From: Gordonia hydrophobica NBRC 16057
Lineage (GTDB): Bacteria > Actinomycetota > Actinomycetes > Mycobacteriales > Mycobacteriaceae
DNA: 64,000 nt
NCBI RefSeq assembly: GCF_001592365.1
Contig: NZ_BCWU01000007.1
Location: forward strand, 237,443-301,442
Reading direction: 5' to 3'
Shown here one piece after another: positions 1 to 11,958 of this stretch. The stretch's first letter is position 1, and each line of letters begins with the position of its first letter. The position numbers and the translations under genes were made by a program. Under the pieces are notes generated by a model. The model did not search any database, was not told the origin of the DNA, and worked only from the letters and a program-made list of their open reading frames with translations.

Positions 1-304
1 GCCTCGTGAACGTGCAGAGCGGCCGCACCTTCCGTCCATTCTCACGCATGTACTGCATCGTGACCCCGGTCAGCTTGGTGGCCAGCCCGTGCCCGCTGTA
101 CTCGTCGTACAGCACGGTGTGCAAGATAGTCACCACCTCGCCCTGCGGCTCGTCGTCGATCCGATAGCTGAGGACGCCGACGAGGTCGCCGGCCACCCAG
201 AGCTCGAACCGATCACGGTCCGCGTTGTGCACCACCTCGGAGATCTGGTGCAGCAACGATCTCGCGGACTGCGGGGGATGATTCCGACGGGCCTTGCGAT
301 ACAT
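1..304 (-). CDS. GNAT-family N-acetyltransferase (partial)
   Basis: The gene runs leftward off the window, so only its first 101 codons are seen. The stretch [20 protein letters not shown] followed by KVRPLCTF is the acetyl-CoA-binding part of the short YjdJ-like GNAT group (PF14542 type), whose substrate is usually unknown. The ATG at 304 has a GGAGG ribosome site (rev strand of 305-313) directly upstream. A promoter and a perfect CRP-type palindrome lie immediately upstream, so cAMP control is likely. The C-terminus is not visible. Confidence 0.75.
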   Translation of the reverse strand, partial: MYRKARRNHPPQSARSLLHQISEVVHNADRDRFELWVAGDLVGVLSYRIDDEPQGEVVTILHTVLYDEYSGHGLATKLTGVTMQYMRENGRKVRPLCTFTR

Positions 305-313
305 ACAACCTCC

Positions 314-329
314 TGTGACTAGCATCACA
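314..329. promoter_or_regulatory. CRP-type operator TGTGA-N6-TCACA
   Basis: The sequence TGTGACTAGCATCACA is an exact match to the CRP/Rv3676 consensus TGTGA-N6-TCACA. It lies between the promoter -10 and the ribosome site of the leftward GNAT gene, a position where a bound CRP protein would normally block transcription. It also lies about 100 bases upstream of the thiC riboswitch, so an effect on that gene cannot be excluded. Confidence 0.7.
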
Positions 330-357
330 CTTTAGGTCTGGACTGGCCGTCTGGCAA
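329..357 (-). promoter_or_regulatory. Predicted promoter of the GNAT gene
   Basis: On the minus strand TTGCCA (352-357) and TAAAGT (329-334) are separated by exactly 17 bases, a good match to a housekeeping sigma promoter. The -10 box abuts the CRP-type palindrome at 314-329, which would cover the start point. Confidence 0.5.
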
Positions 358-432
358 GCCTCATCAGTCGCAGGAGCATCACGATGCCGCGTCGATCCGG
401 ACGCCGGGTAGGGTGTGTTCTGCACAACTTCA

Positions 433-3116
<2,684 letters not shown>

Positions 3117-3201
3117 TCGCCCCCGAGTCCCGCGCCGCGGTGGTACACCCTGGTCGTTCGGCGGCGTGGCGCAGTTCTCACCGGCGCTGAGTTGATCTCC
3201 C

Positions 3202-3242
3202 GGTCTCGGTTGATCGCCCGGTTTCGGCGTTGAGCCGAGACC
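3202..3242. terminator. Hairpin between convergent thiD and araC-type gene
   Basis: GGTCTCGG (3202-3209) pairs with CCGAGACC (3235-3242). It lies between two convergent genes and probably stops both. The left arm and loop also hold a tandem imperfect 18-base repeat starting GTTGATC (3191 onward and 3209 onward). There is no U-tract, so efficiency is uncertain. Confidence 0.45.
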
Positions 3243-3269
3243 CGTCGGCGACACCGGGCAGTCGACAGC

Positions 3270-4361
3270 TCACGAAACGCGTGACGACACCGATCCGTGG
3301 TCACGGTATTCCACCGGGCCGACGCCGTAGCGCGCTTTGAAGCGGTTGCGGAACGTCGCGACGGTCGGGAAGCCGGAGGACAGCGCCACCGAGCTGATGG
3401 AGGCGGATGCGTTGCCGACAAGCACCTCGTGCGCGCTCTGCAGGCGACGGTCGGCGATCTGACCGGCGATCGAGTTCTCGCAGTTCTCGAAGTAGCGGTA
3501 CAGCTGGCGGCGCGACAGGTGCAGATGCTCGGCGATCGAGTCGGGTGTGAAGGTCGCATCGCGGTGGTGCCGTTCGATGAGATCGCGCGTGGCCTCCTGC
3601 ACGAAGAGCGCGTTGTCCTCCATCGCCGAGGGCACACCGTCCAGTTCGGACAGCACCGCGACGATCAGATCGACCGCCGCCTGCTCGGAGACGGCGCCGG
3701 GCGCCGTGTTGAGCGCCGAGGTCTCAGCCGCGAACCGCCGAACGAAGACCGACGCGGCTCGCGCGAGCGGAGTATTCGCCGCCACTGGCCGTTGCAGTCG
3801 TTCCGCCACGTGACGGTGCTTCCCAAGGCGACTGAACGGAATCCGCATGCCCGCCGGATCCGACACCGCCGACGAGACGACGCGGTACGGCGCGGCGTCG
3901 CTGATGAAGACCAGGTCGCCCGGTCCGTACGCGAACTCGCGACCGCCTTGGCTCACCAGCGACTGCCCGCGCATTCCGCTGACGCTGACCAGCAGGGTGT
4001 CGGACGGATCGCTGGCCACGCGCTCGGCGGTCCGCTCCAAGGTCACCGCGGGCTGCAATGCACAGTAGGTGACGATCGACGAGAGCCCTGCCGCGAAGCG
4101 CATCGCGTGGAAGTGCTCGGGTTCGGCGACGTGGACGTCGAGCTTCGGGGTGTAGGCGACGCTGCCTGCCTGTCCGGTGAACCGTTTCGGCCGGGTCCGC
4201 GTCGGCGAGTTCGCCACTCCGAGTCTGGCCTCCCACTCCGCGACCGCCCGCGGCGACAGGCGCGTGGCCAGTGCGGGACGGCGCGCGGCGGGAGCCGCCG
4301 CGCGAGAGCGGGACAACGCCGCAGTGGACGTCGCCGTGGGAGATATCGCTGTTGGGGGCAT
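3270..4361 (-). CDS. AraC-family transcriptional regulator
   Basis: The 363-residue protein has an N-terminal cupin-like sensing region (about residues 80-220, with GDLVFISDAAPYRVV) and a C-terminal double helix-turn-helix DNA-binding domain (about residues 255-355; LHLSRRQLYRYFEN and SSGFPTVATFRNRFKARYG). This is the AraC_binding_2/FeaR-like arrangement. I place the start at 4361, where AGAAGG lies 6 bases upstream; an upstream in-frame start at 4445 lacks a good site. No metabolic gene is directly adjacent on the same strand, so its target is unknown. Confidence 0.85.
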   Translation of the reverse strand: MPPTAISPTATSTAALSRSRAAAPAARRPALATRLSPRAVAEWEARLGVANSPTRTRPKRFTGQAGSVAYTPKLDVHVAEPEHFHAMRFAAGLSSIVTYCALQPAVTLERTAERVASDPSDTLLVSVSGMRGQSLVSQGGREFAYGPGDLVFISDAAPYRVVSSAVSDPAGMRIPFSRLGKHRHVAERLQRPVAANTPLARAASVFVRRFAAETSALNTAPGAVSEQAAVDLIVAVLSELDGVPSAMEDNALFVQEATRDLIERHHRDATFTPDSIAEHLHLSRRQLYRYFENCENSIAGQIADRRLQSAHEVLVGNASASISSVALSSGFPTVATFRNRFKARYGVGPVEYRDHGSVSSRVS

Positions 4362-4664
4362 CAAAGACCTTCTACGCATGGGGACATGACAAGAGCGGCC
4401 TGGCTTTGGGAGGGAGCCGTGCAATCTCATCTGACATACTCGCACATCACATTTTCAGTGTCGAGTAGGTCACTCGAATCGCCCCGAGGACGCGGGATCA
4501 CATCGCCGGCGCCGGCCGCCCTCGGACGCCGGAGGTTCATCGGTCACAGACAACGAAGGGCGAACACCGACCAGCGCGCCAAACCCGACGCGGTACTGTG
4601 ACTTCAGCACTGCGGCACCGGGCGAGGGTCGCAGCACCATCGATTCTCGTCTGAGGAGTACCCC
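4362..4664. other. Divergent intergenic region
   Basis: This 303-base gap separates the leftward AraC-type gene from the rightward Thr-rich protein gene and must hold both promoters. TACTGT near 4595 is a plausible -10 box for the rightward gene. I see no further gene or strong repeat in it. Confidence 0.4.
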
Positions 4665-5234
4665 GTGACCCAGCCGCCGAACGACGGGCCGACGGTCCCG
4701 CCGCCAAGCGACCAGCCGCCCGGTTCTCCGACCAACGGCTCCAACGCCTACTCCGAGCAGCATCCGTATCCGGAAGCGAACATCTACGGCGTCTACCCGG
4801 ACGGCACCGTCCAGCCGAACGCCGCCAACGCTGCCACCGCCACCGCAGCCGGTGAGTCTGCGGCCGTCCGCCGGTGGCGGATCATCACCGCGATCGCCTG
4901 CGCCGCCGCGGCGATCGTGATCGTCAGCTTCTTCCTCGTCGCCGAGAGCCGGTCCACCACCAGTCCGCCGGCCGCGGACACGGTCACCGAGACCACCACC
5001 GACGTCTCGACCGTCAACAAGACTGCGACGGAGACGAGGACCACGACCGAGACCGCGACGGCCACCAGCGTCGGCAGGCACACCGACACGCAGACCAGCA
5101 TCCGAACCAAGACGGTCACGAAGACGGCGACCGAGACCGCGACGGTCACCGAGACCGCCGAGGTTCCCGTTCCGGGGCCGCCGTCGCAGGCGGGGAGCAC
5201 CACCACCTCGTGGCACCCGCCCGGCATGCCCTGA
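4665..5234 (+). CDS. Membrane-anchored Thr/Glu-repeat protein, function unknown
   Basis: The 189-residue product has a Pro/Asn-rich cytoplasmic N-terminus (1-65), a single membrane segment (IITAIACAAAAIVIVSFFLV, about residues 70-90) and a C-terminal tail made of about 80 residues of TETTT/TATET/TKTVT-like repeats ending in a Pro/Gly-rich segment. The Thr-rich tail would be outside the cell and could be O-mannosylated, as in many mycolata surface proteins (inference). The GTG start has GAGGAG 6 bases upstream. I recognise no family. Confidence 0.75.
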   Translation: MTQPPNDGPTVPPPSDQPPGSPTNGSNAYSEQHPYPEANIYGVYPDGTVQPNAANAATATAAGESAAVRRWRIITAIACAAAAIVIVSFFLVAESRSTTSPPAADTVTETTTDVSTVNKTATETRTTTETATATSVGRHTDTQTSIRTKTVTKTATETATVTETAEVPVPGPPSQAGSTTTSWHPPGMP

Positions 5235-5272
5235 ATCACGGGCGACCCGATCCCCTGCCCTGACCCACGACC

Positions 5273-6655
5273 TCAGTGGTGGAAGTGCGACTCGGTCCCT
5301 TCCCGCGGCATCGGGGCGTCGAGACGTTCCAGGAAGTCCACCTCGGCGCGCAGATCCGTCAGCAGTCGCGACGCGAGGTCGTGACTCAGCCCGGAGCGGA
5401 CCACGATGCGCTGCACCGTCAGGTCGGCGAGGTCGTCGGCCAACGGGTACGCGGGCACCTGCCAGCCCTTCATCCGTAGCCGGTCCTGAAGGTCGTAGAG
5501 ATTCCAGTTCGGGTTGGCGTCGGGGCGCAGCCGCCACGCGAACACCGGGATGGTGTCGCCCCGGCTGATCAGCTCGAACGGCCCCATCTGTTCGATCGCC
5601 ACGGCCAGGTACTGGGCGACGTCGAGCGAACCCTGCTGCACCGCGGTGTAGCCGTCACGCCCCAGGCGCAGGAACTGGTAGTACTGCAGCAGCACCTGCG
5701 CACCCGGTCGGGAGAAGTTCAGCGACAGCGTCGGCATGTCGCCGCCCAGATAGCTGGCGTGGAAGATCATGCTCTCGGGCAGCGCCTCGGCGTCGCGCCA
5801 CACGATCCACCCGACGCCGGGATAGACCAGACCGTATTTGTGTCCGGAGGTGCTGACCGACGCCACCCGGTCGACGCGGAAGTCCCACTCCAGATCGGGC
5901 TGGCAGAACGGCGCGACCATGGCGCCGGATGCGCCGTCGACGTGAATCCGTACGTCCAGCCCGGTGTCCGCCTGAATCTGATCGAGCTTCGCGGCGATCT
6001 CCTTCACCGGCTCATAGGCGCCGGTGTAGGTCTGCCCCATGATCGCGACGACGCCGATGGTGTTCTCGTCGACGTACGCCTCCAGGTCGTGCCCGTCGAG
6101 GAACAGATGGTCCGGCGTGACCGGCACCCAGCGCGGCTCCACCTCGAAGTAGTTGGCGAACTTCTCCCAGCAGACCTGAACCGCCGTCGACATCACCAGG
6201 TTCGGACTCTCCGTCGACTTGCCCGCCGCCTTGCGGGCCGCCTGCCACCGCCGCTTGAGCGCGAGGCCGCCGAGCATGCACGCCTCTGACGAGCCGATGG
6301 TCGACGTCCCGATGGCCTGATCGACGTCCGGGTTGTGCCACAGGTTGCCGAGGATGCGCCAGCAGCGATCCTCGATCGCGGCCGTCGCCGGATACTCGTC
6401 CTTGTCGATCATGTTCTTGTCGACGGTCTGCATGTAGAGCTTCAGCGCCTCGTCGTCCATGTAGGTCGAGACGAACGTCGCCAGATTAAGGCGCGCATTG
6501 CCGTCGAGCATCGCCTGGTCGTGGACCAACTGGTAGGCGGTCCCGGGCAGCATCATCTCCTGCGGCATCTCGAACCGCGGGAGTTCGGTCGCCTCCCCGC
6601 CGCGCGTGAACACCGGACTCAGAATCAGCGAATCGTCAGAATCGAACTCGGTCAT
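5273..6655 (-). CDS. gadB: Glutamate decarboxylase
   Basis: This PLP enzyme converts glutamate to GABA and CO2, consuming a proton. The 460-residue protein matches the GadA/GadB length. The PLP-binding lysine is in VSTSGHKYG (about residue 272), and the upstream signatures HVDGASGAMVAPF and IGTSTIGSSEACMLGG are typical. The ATG at 6655 has GGAGAG 4 bases upstream; in-frame sequence upstream is low-quality and overlaps fgd. No glutamate/GABA antiporter is encoded nearby, so a complete acid-resistance system is not evident here. fgd lies 37 bases upstream on the same strand. Confidence 0.93.
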   Translation of the reverse strand: MTEFDSDDSLILSPVFTRGGEATELPRFEMPQEMMLPGTAYQLVHDQAMLDGNARLNLATFVSTYMDDEALKLYMQTVDKNMIDKDEYPATAAIEDRCWRILGNLWHNPDVDQAIGTSTIGSSEACMLGGLALKRRWQAARKAAGKSTESPNLVMSTAVQVCWEKFANYFEVEPRWVPVTPDHLFLDGHDLEAYVDENTIGVVAIMGQTYTGAYEPVKEIAAKLDQIQADTGLDVRIHVDGASGAMVAPFCQPDLEWDFRVDRVASVSTSGHKYGLVYPGVGWIVWRDAEALPESMIFHASYLGGDMPTLSLNFSRPGAQVLLQYYQFLRLGRDGYTAVQQGSLDVAQYLAVAIEQMGPFELISRGDTIPVFAWRLRPDANPNWNLYDLQDRLRMKGWQVPAYPLADDLADLTVQRIVVRSGLSHDLASRLLTDLRAEVDFLERLDAPMPREGTESHFHH

Positions 6656-6692
6656 GCTCTCTCCTTCGGTGTTGCCGCGCGGCGGCGAGGGA

Positions 6693-7706
6693 TCAGCCCA
6701 GCGCGCGGAGTTTGGGGACGACGTCTTCGGTGAAGGCTTCGAGGAAGCGGCGTTGGTCTTGGCCGGGGTTGTGGAAGACGAGATGGTTGAGACCTGCGTC
6801 GAGGTAGGCCTTGATCTGTTCGACGGCGTCGTCGGGGTCGGAGGCGACGATCCAGCGTTTGGCGACCTGTTCGATGGGGAGTTCGTCGGCCAGTCGTTCC
6901 ATCTCAACGGAGCTGTTGACGGAGTGCTTCTGTTCGGGGGTCAGTGACAGCGGCGCCCAGAAGCGGGTGTTCTCCAGGGCGACGGCGGGGTCGCGGTCGT
7001 AGGAGATCTTGATCTCGATCATCCGGTCGATGTCCTCGAATTGCCGCTCAGTCTTGGCCGCGCCCTCGGTGACGGCGGGAATCAGTTTCTCGGTGTAGAG
7101 GTCCATGCCCTTGCCGGAGGTGCAGATGAAGCCGTCGCCGCTGCGTCCTGCGTAGCGGGCCACGACGGGGCCGCCTGCGGCGATGTAGACCGGGACGGGG
7201 GTGGCGGGGATGTCGTACATGTAGGCGTCTTGGGTGCGGTAGTACTCACCGTCGAAGTCGACTTTCTCGCCGGTCCACAGTTCGCGCATGAGGCGGACTG
7301 ATTCGCGGAGGCGGGCGAAGCGTTCTTTGAAGGCCGGCCATTCGCCTTGGAAGCCGGTGGCGTATTCATTGAGGGCTTCGCCGGTGCCGACGCCGAGCAT
7401 CACCCGGTCGGGGTAGAGGCAGGCCATGGTGGCGAAGGCCTGGGCGATGACGGCGGGGTTGTAGCGGAAGGTCGGTGTCATCACCGAGGTGCCCATCTGC
7501 AGGCGGGTGGTGCGTTCGCCGACGGCGGTCATCCAGGCGATGGAGAAGGGGGCGTGGCCGCCGTTGTGGCGCCAGGGTTGGAAGTGGTCGCTGACGGTCA
7601 CCGAGTCGAGTCCGAACTCTTCTGCAGCCACGCCGAGTTCGACAAGATCACGCGGACCGAACTGTTCTGCGGAGGCCTTGAGTCCAAGCTTGAGAGGTGC
7701 TGCCAT
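6693..7706 (-). CDS. fgd: F420-dependent glucose-6-phosphate dehydrogenase
   Basis: Fgd oxidises glucose-6-phosphate to 6-phosphogluconolactone and reduces coenzyme F420. The 337-residue protein is very close, as I recall it, to mycobacterial Fgd1: [62 protein letters not shown] and [19 protein letters not shown]. The active-site stretch with SDHFQPW and the F420-binding residues are intact. The presence of F420 chemistry supports a mycolata host. The gene is divergent from the synthetase at 7968. Confidence 0.95.
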   Translation of the reverse strand: MAAPLKLGLKASAEQFGPRDLVELGVAAEEFGLDSVTVSDHFQPWRHNGGHAPFSIAWMTAVGERTTRLQMGTSVMTPTFRYNPAVIAQAFATMACLYPDRVMLGVGTGEALNEYATGFQGEWPAFKERFARLRESVRLMRELWTGEKVDFDGEYYRTQDAYMYDIPATPVPVYIAAGGPVVARYAGRSGDGFICTSGKGMDLYTEKLIPAVTEGAAKTERQFEDIDRMIEIKISYDRDPAVALENTRFWAPLSLTPEQKHSVNSSVEMERLADELPIEQVAKRWIVASDPDDAVEQIKAYLDAGLNHLVFHNPGQDQRRFLEAFTEDVVPKLRALG

Positions 7707-7967
7707 GTCTGTTCTCCTACACGTTGTCGCCGCGGGGCGTGGCGGGCGACCGACGCGCACACCTCACCCCGGGAATGTCGTGATCCACTTTACGTCGGAG
7801 CCCTCGCAGGGTGTCGTGCCGCAGACTTTCTGCGACTGTGAGTCCGCAGGCCCGACGAGGCGATAGTTCGCGCCTCACGCTGCAATACCTTCGGCTGTGT
7901 TGCACAATATCTGTCGACGTGCCGCGGTGGCGTGTCGTCTTTGCTGCACCCCGGAGGTCAATCGCTC

Positions 7968-10900
7968 GTGCCGACTTCGTCCGTGATGATCCCGGCCGAA
8001 TACCTGCTCTCATCGCAGGCCCCAGCCCCGCGCACACTCTGCGACATCGTCTCCTCCACGGCACTCGCCCACCCGGACGCGACCGCCATCGACGACGGCG
8101 ACCACCTCGTCAGCTATTCGGAGCTGACGGCCCTCGTCCGCCGCGTCGCAAGCCGACTGGCCGCACTCGGCATCGGGCGCGGTGATCGTGTCGGCATCCG
8201 CATGCCGTCCGGCGACCGGCACCTGTACATCGCCATCCTCGCCACGCTGCACGCCGGCGCGGCGTACGTCCCCGTCGACGCCGACGACCCGGATGAGCGA
8301 GCGCGTCTGGTGTTCGGCGAGGCCGACGTGGACGCGATCATCGACGCGGACGGGGTGCACCCGAACCCGGACAAGCCGCAGAAGCCGGCCCGCGAAGAGT
8401 CCCTCGCGGTCTCCCCCGCCACGCTGTCCGACGACGCCTGGATCATCTTCACCTCGGGCTCCACCGGCAAGCCGAAGGGTGTCGCCGTCACCCACCGCAA
8501 CGCTGCCGCGTTCGTCGACGCCGAGGCGGAGCTCTTTCTGCAGAACGAGCCGCTCGGTCCCGGCGACCGGGTGCTCGCCGGCCTGTCCGTCGCCTTCGAC
8601 GCCTCCTGCGAGGAGATGTGGCTGGCGTGGCGCAGCGGCGCCGCCCTAGTGCCCGCGCCGCGTGCGCTGGTGCGTTCCGGGATGGACCTGGGCCCGTGGC
8701 TGGTGAAGCGTGACATCAATGTGGTCTCCACGGTCCCGACGCTCGCGTCGTTGTGGCCTGCCGAGGCCCTCGAGGCGGTGCGCCTGCTGATCTTCGGCGG
8801 CGAAGCCTGCCCACCTGAGCTCGTCGACCGGCTGGCCACCGACGACCGCGAACTGTGGAACACCTACGGTCCCACCGAGGCGACCGTGGTGGCCTGCGCG
8901 GCGCAGATGCATCGCGGTGAGCCGGTCCGGATCGGACTGCCGCTCATCGGCTGGGACCTGGCCGTGGTCGGCCCGGACGAGCAGCCGGTCGCCGTCGGCG
9001 AGTCCGGCGAACTGGTGATCGGCGGCGTCGGCCTGGCCCGCTACCTGGACTTGGAGAAGGACGCCGAGAAGTATTCGCCGATGCCGTCGCTGGGCTGGGA
9101 CCGCGCGTACCGCAGCGGCGACATGGTCCGCCTGCAATTGGAAGGCCTGGAGTTCGTCGGACGCGCCGACGATCAGGTGAAGATCGGCGGCCGACGCATC
9201 GAGCTCGGGGAGATCGACAACGCGCTGCAGAACCTGCCGGGCGTCAGTGCCGCCGCCGTCGCGGTGCGCAAGACGGCGACCGGCTCGTCGTTGCTCGTCG
9301 GCTACCTGGCGTCCACCGATCCGAGTTTCGACCTCGGCGAGGCGCAGACCCTGCTGCGCCGAGACCTGCCCGCGGCGATGGTGCCGCGACTGGCGCTGAT
9401 GGATGAGCTCCCGACCCGAACGTCCGGCAAGGTGGACCGCAACGCGCTCCCCTGGCCGTTGCCCGGCGCCGAGTCCGCCGAGGACACCGGCGACCTGAGC
9501 GGCACCGAGGCCTGGCTCGCCGAGCAGTGGACCGCCGTGCTCGGCGCCACCGTCACCTCGGCCGAAGCCGACTTCTTCAACGAGGGCGGCGGCTCACTGT
9601 CCGCCGCGCAGTTGGTGACCGCCCTGCGCACCCGGTACCCGGAGATCACCGTCGCCGACCTGTACGACCACCCGCGGCTCGGCTCGCTGGCCGAGTTGCT
9701 GGACGGCCGGAGTCCGAACACCGAGGTGGTTCCCCGCGAGGTGAAGCCCGTACCGCGGGCCACCGGTTTCGCCCAGGCGGTCGCCTCGGTGCCGCTCGCC
9801 ACGCTGACCGGCATCCAGTGGATCACCTGGCTGGGGATCGCCAACAACATCGGTATCGCGATCGGCGAGAGCCTCGGCTATACGCCGCCCTGGTTGGAGC
9901 GCATCGACTGGTGGGTGCTGCTGGTCGCGTTCATCGTCTTCGTCACCCCGTTCGGTCGACTCGTGATCGCGGCCGCGGGCGCCCGCACGCTCCTCGCAGG
10001 CGTCGGACCGGGCACCTATCCGCGTGGCGGCAACGTCCACATCCGTCTCTGGCTGGCCGAACGGCTGATGCAGGCCAGCGGTGCGTACAACCTGTCGGGA
10101 GCCCCGTGGCTGCCGACGCTCGCGCGTGTGCTCGGCGCCAAGATCGGCGAGGGCGTCGACCTGCACTCACTGCCACCGGTCACCGGCCTGCTCGAGATCG
10201 GCGAAGGCGCCGCGATCGAACCCGAGGTCGATCTCGCGGGCTGGTGGATCGACGGCGACGAGCTGATCATCGGATCCATCACCGTCAAGGCCGGCGCGAC
10301 CGTCGGTGCTCGGTCCACCCTGCTGCCCGGAGCCAACATCGGTCGCGACGCGGTGATCGACCCCGGCTCGGCCGTGACCGGCAAGGTGAAACCCCGCCAG
10401 CAGTGGTCCGGATCCCCCGCCATCAAGATCGGCAAAGCGAAGAAGGAGTGGCCTGATCATCGGCCGCCGCAGCGCAAATGGTGGGTACCCATCTATGCGT
10501 TCTCCGCGCTGCTGATCTCCGGCATCCCCCTGGTCTCGTTGGCCGCAGGTCTGGTGGTGATCGGCACGTGGGCGCTGCCCGCAGAGCGGATGCGCGACGC
10601 GGCACTGCGCGGCATCGCGCTGGCTCCGGTGGCCGCCTTGGCCGCCATGGCCGTGTTCGCCCTGCTGGTCCTGATCTCGGTCCGCCTGCTGTCGATCGGC
10701 ATGACCTCCGGCGTGTATCCGGTGCGCTCTCGGATCGGGTGGCAGGTGTGGGCCACGGAGCGGCTGATGGATGCCGCCCGCATCTACCTGTTCCCGCTGT
10801 ACGCGAGCCTGCTGACGCCGTGGTGGTTCCGCGCGCTCGGCGCGTCCATCGGCAAGGGCACCGAGATCTCGACCGCCCTCGTGATTCCCAAGTTCACCAA

Positions 10901-11861
10901 GGTCGGCGACTACTCGTTCCTGGCCGACGACACGCTGATGGCGTCGTACGAACTGGGCGGCGGCTGGATGCGCATCGGCGACGCCAAGGTCGGCAAACGT
11001 GCCTTCCTCGGCAACTCCGGAATGGTGGCGCCCTCCCGCAAGCTCCCCAAGAACTCGCTGGTCGCCGTGCTGTCGTCCGCTCCGGTGAAGTCCAAGAGCG
11101 GATCCAGCTGGCTCGGCAGCCCGCCGGTCCGGCTGCGTCGCACCGCCTCCGAGTCCGACACCTCGCGCACCTTCGCGCCGTCGTTCGGGCTGCGCGCCGC
11201 GCGCAGCGCCGTCGAGACCCTGCGCCTCCTGGCGGTGATGGTGTCGTTCGGGATCGGCATCACCGTCCTGTTCGCCATGCAGACGTTCGCGATGAAGTGG
11301 GGGGTCGCGGTCGCCGCGCTGTGCAGTGGCCTCATCCTGCTCGCTGCGGGCCTGATCGCCGGACTGGTCGCCGCCCTCGCCAAGTGGACGGTGGTCGGCA
11401 GGATCCGAACCTCGGAGCACCCACTCTGGAGCTCGTTCGTCTGGCGCAACGAGCTGTCGGACGCCTTCGTCGAGACCGTCGCCGCACCCTGGTTCGCGAA
11501 TGCGGCCGCGGGCACGCCGGTCCTCAACATGTGGCTGCGCGCGCTGGGCGCGAAGATCGGCCGCGGCGTGTGGTGCGAATCGTACTGGCTCCCCGAGGCC
11601 GACCTCGTGGAGTTGGGCGACGGCGCCACCGTCCAGCGCGGATGCGTGGTCCAGACGCACCTGTTCCACGATCGGGTGATGGCCATCGACTCCGTGGTCC
11701 TGGCCGACGGGGCCACGCTGGGACCGCACTGCGTGGCGCTGCCCGCTTCCGGCGTCGGCGAGTCCGCGACCGTCGGTCCGGCATCGCTGGTGATGCGCGG
11801 CGACGTGGTGCCCGCCCACACCCGCTGGCAGGGCAACCCGATCGCGCCCTGGAACCGCTGA
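7968..11861 (+). CDS. Pls/PosA-type single-module NRPS (poly-amino-acid synthetase)
   Basis: The 1297-residue protein has the layout of the epsilon-poly-L-lysine synthetase Pls of Streptomyces albulus (about 1319 residues). Residues 1-510 are an adenylation domain (TSGSTGKPKGVAVTH, NTYGPTEATV, YRSGDMVRL, GRADDQVKIGGRRIELGEI). A carrier domain follows with the phosphopantetheine serine at about 543 in NEGGGSLSAAQ. The rest carries several membrane segments and three repeated soluble blocks with left-handed beta-helix repeats. No condensation or thioesterase domain exists. The A-domain pocket reads D-A-E-S-I-G-T-V-V-K, similar to lysine codes I recall. Start chosen at GTG 7968 with GGAGGT 9 bases upstream; GTG 7932 is possible. 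An M1 peptidase follows. Confidence 0.9.
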   Translation: MPTSSVMIPAEYLLSSQAPAPRTLCDIVSSTALAHPDATAIDDGDHLVSYSELTALVRRVASRLAALGIGRGDRVGIRMPSGDRHLYIAILATLHAGAAYVPVDADDPDERARLVFGEADVDAIIDADGVHPNPDKPQKPAREESLAVSPATLSDDAWIIFTSGSTGKPKGVAVTHRNAAAFVDAEAELFLQNEPLGPGDRVLAGLSVAFDASCEEMWLAWRSGAALVPAPRALVRSGMDLGPWLVKRDINVVSTVPTLASLWPAEALEAVRLLIFGGEACPPELVDRLATDDRELWNTYGPTEATVVACAAQMHRGEPVRIGLPLIGWDLAVVGPDEQPVAVGESGELVIGGVGLARYLDLEKDAEKYSPMPSLGWDRAYRSGDMVRLQLEGLEFVGRADDQVKIGGRRIELGEIDNALQNLPGVSAAAVAVRKTATGSSLLVGYLASTDPSFDLGEAQTLLRRDLPAAMVPRLALMDELPTRTSGKVDRNALPWPLPGAESAEDTGDLSGTEAWLAEQWTAVLGATVTSAEADFFNEGGGSLSAAQLVTALRTRYPEITVADLYDHPRLGSLAELLDGRSPNTEVVPREVKPVPRATGFAQAVASVPLATLTGIQWITWLGIANNIGIAIGESLGYTPPWLERIDWWVLLVAFIVFVTPFGRLVIAAAGARTLLAGVGPGTYPRGGNVHIRLWLAERLMQASGAYNLSGAPWLPTLARVLGAKIGEGVDLHSLPPVTGLLEIGEGAAIEPEVDLAGWWIDGDELIIGSITVKAGATVGARSTLLPGANIGRDAVIDPGSAVTGKVKPRQQWSGSPAIKIGKAKKEWPDHRPPQRKWWVPIYAFSALLISGIPLVSLAAGLVVIGTWALPAERMRDAALRGIALAPVAALAAMAVFALLVLISVRLLSIGMTSGVYPVRSRIGWQVWATERLMDAARIYLFPLYASLLTPWWFRALGASIGKGTEISTALVIPKFTKVGDYSFLADDTLMASYELGGGWMRIGDAKVGKRAFLGNSGMVAPSRKLPKNSLVAVLSSAPVKSKSGSSWLGSPPVRLRRTASESDTSRTFAPSFGLRAARSAVETLRLLAVMVSFGIGITVLFAMQTFAMKWGVAVAALCSGLILLAAGLIAGLVAALAKWTVVGRIRTSEHPLWSSFVWRNELSDAFVETVAAPWFANAAAGTPVLNMWLRALGAKIGRGVWCESYWLPEADLVELGDGATVQRGCVVQTHLFHDRVMAIDSVVLADGATLGPHCVALPASGVGESATVGPASLVMRGDVVPAHTRWQGNPIAPWNR

Positions 11862-11958
11862 CCGGCGTCCACCCGACGCCCGGCACAATGGTGGCGAGCC
11901 CGCGACTCGGCGGTAGTCTCGACAAGCATTTGCAAACGACTCGAAAGGACGGCCGCTG

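Noticed and set aside
5273..6907. An extended glutamate decarboxylase starting at 6907
   Set aside because: The extra 84 residues are Ser/Pro/Thr-rich shadow of fgd, and a good ribosome site precedes the ATG at 6655.
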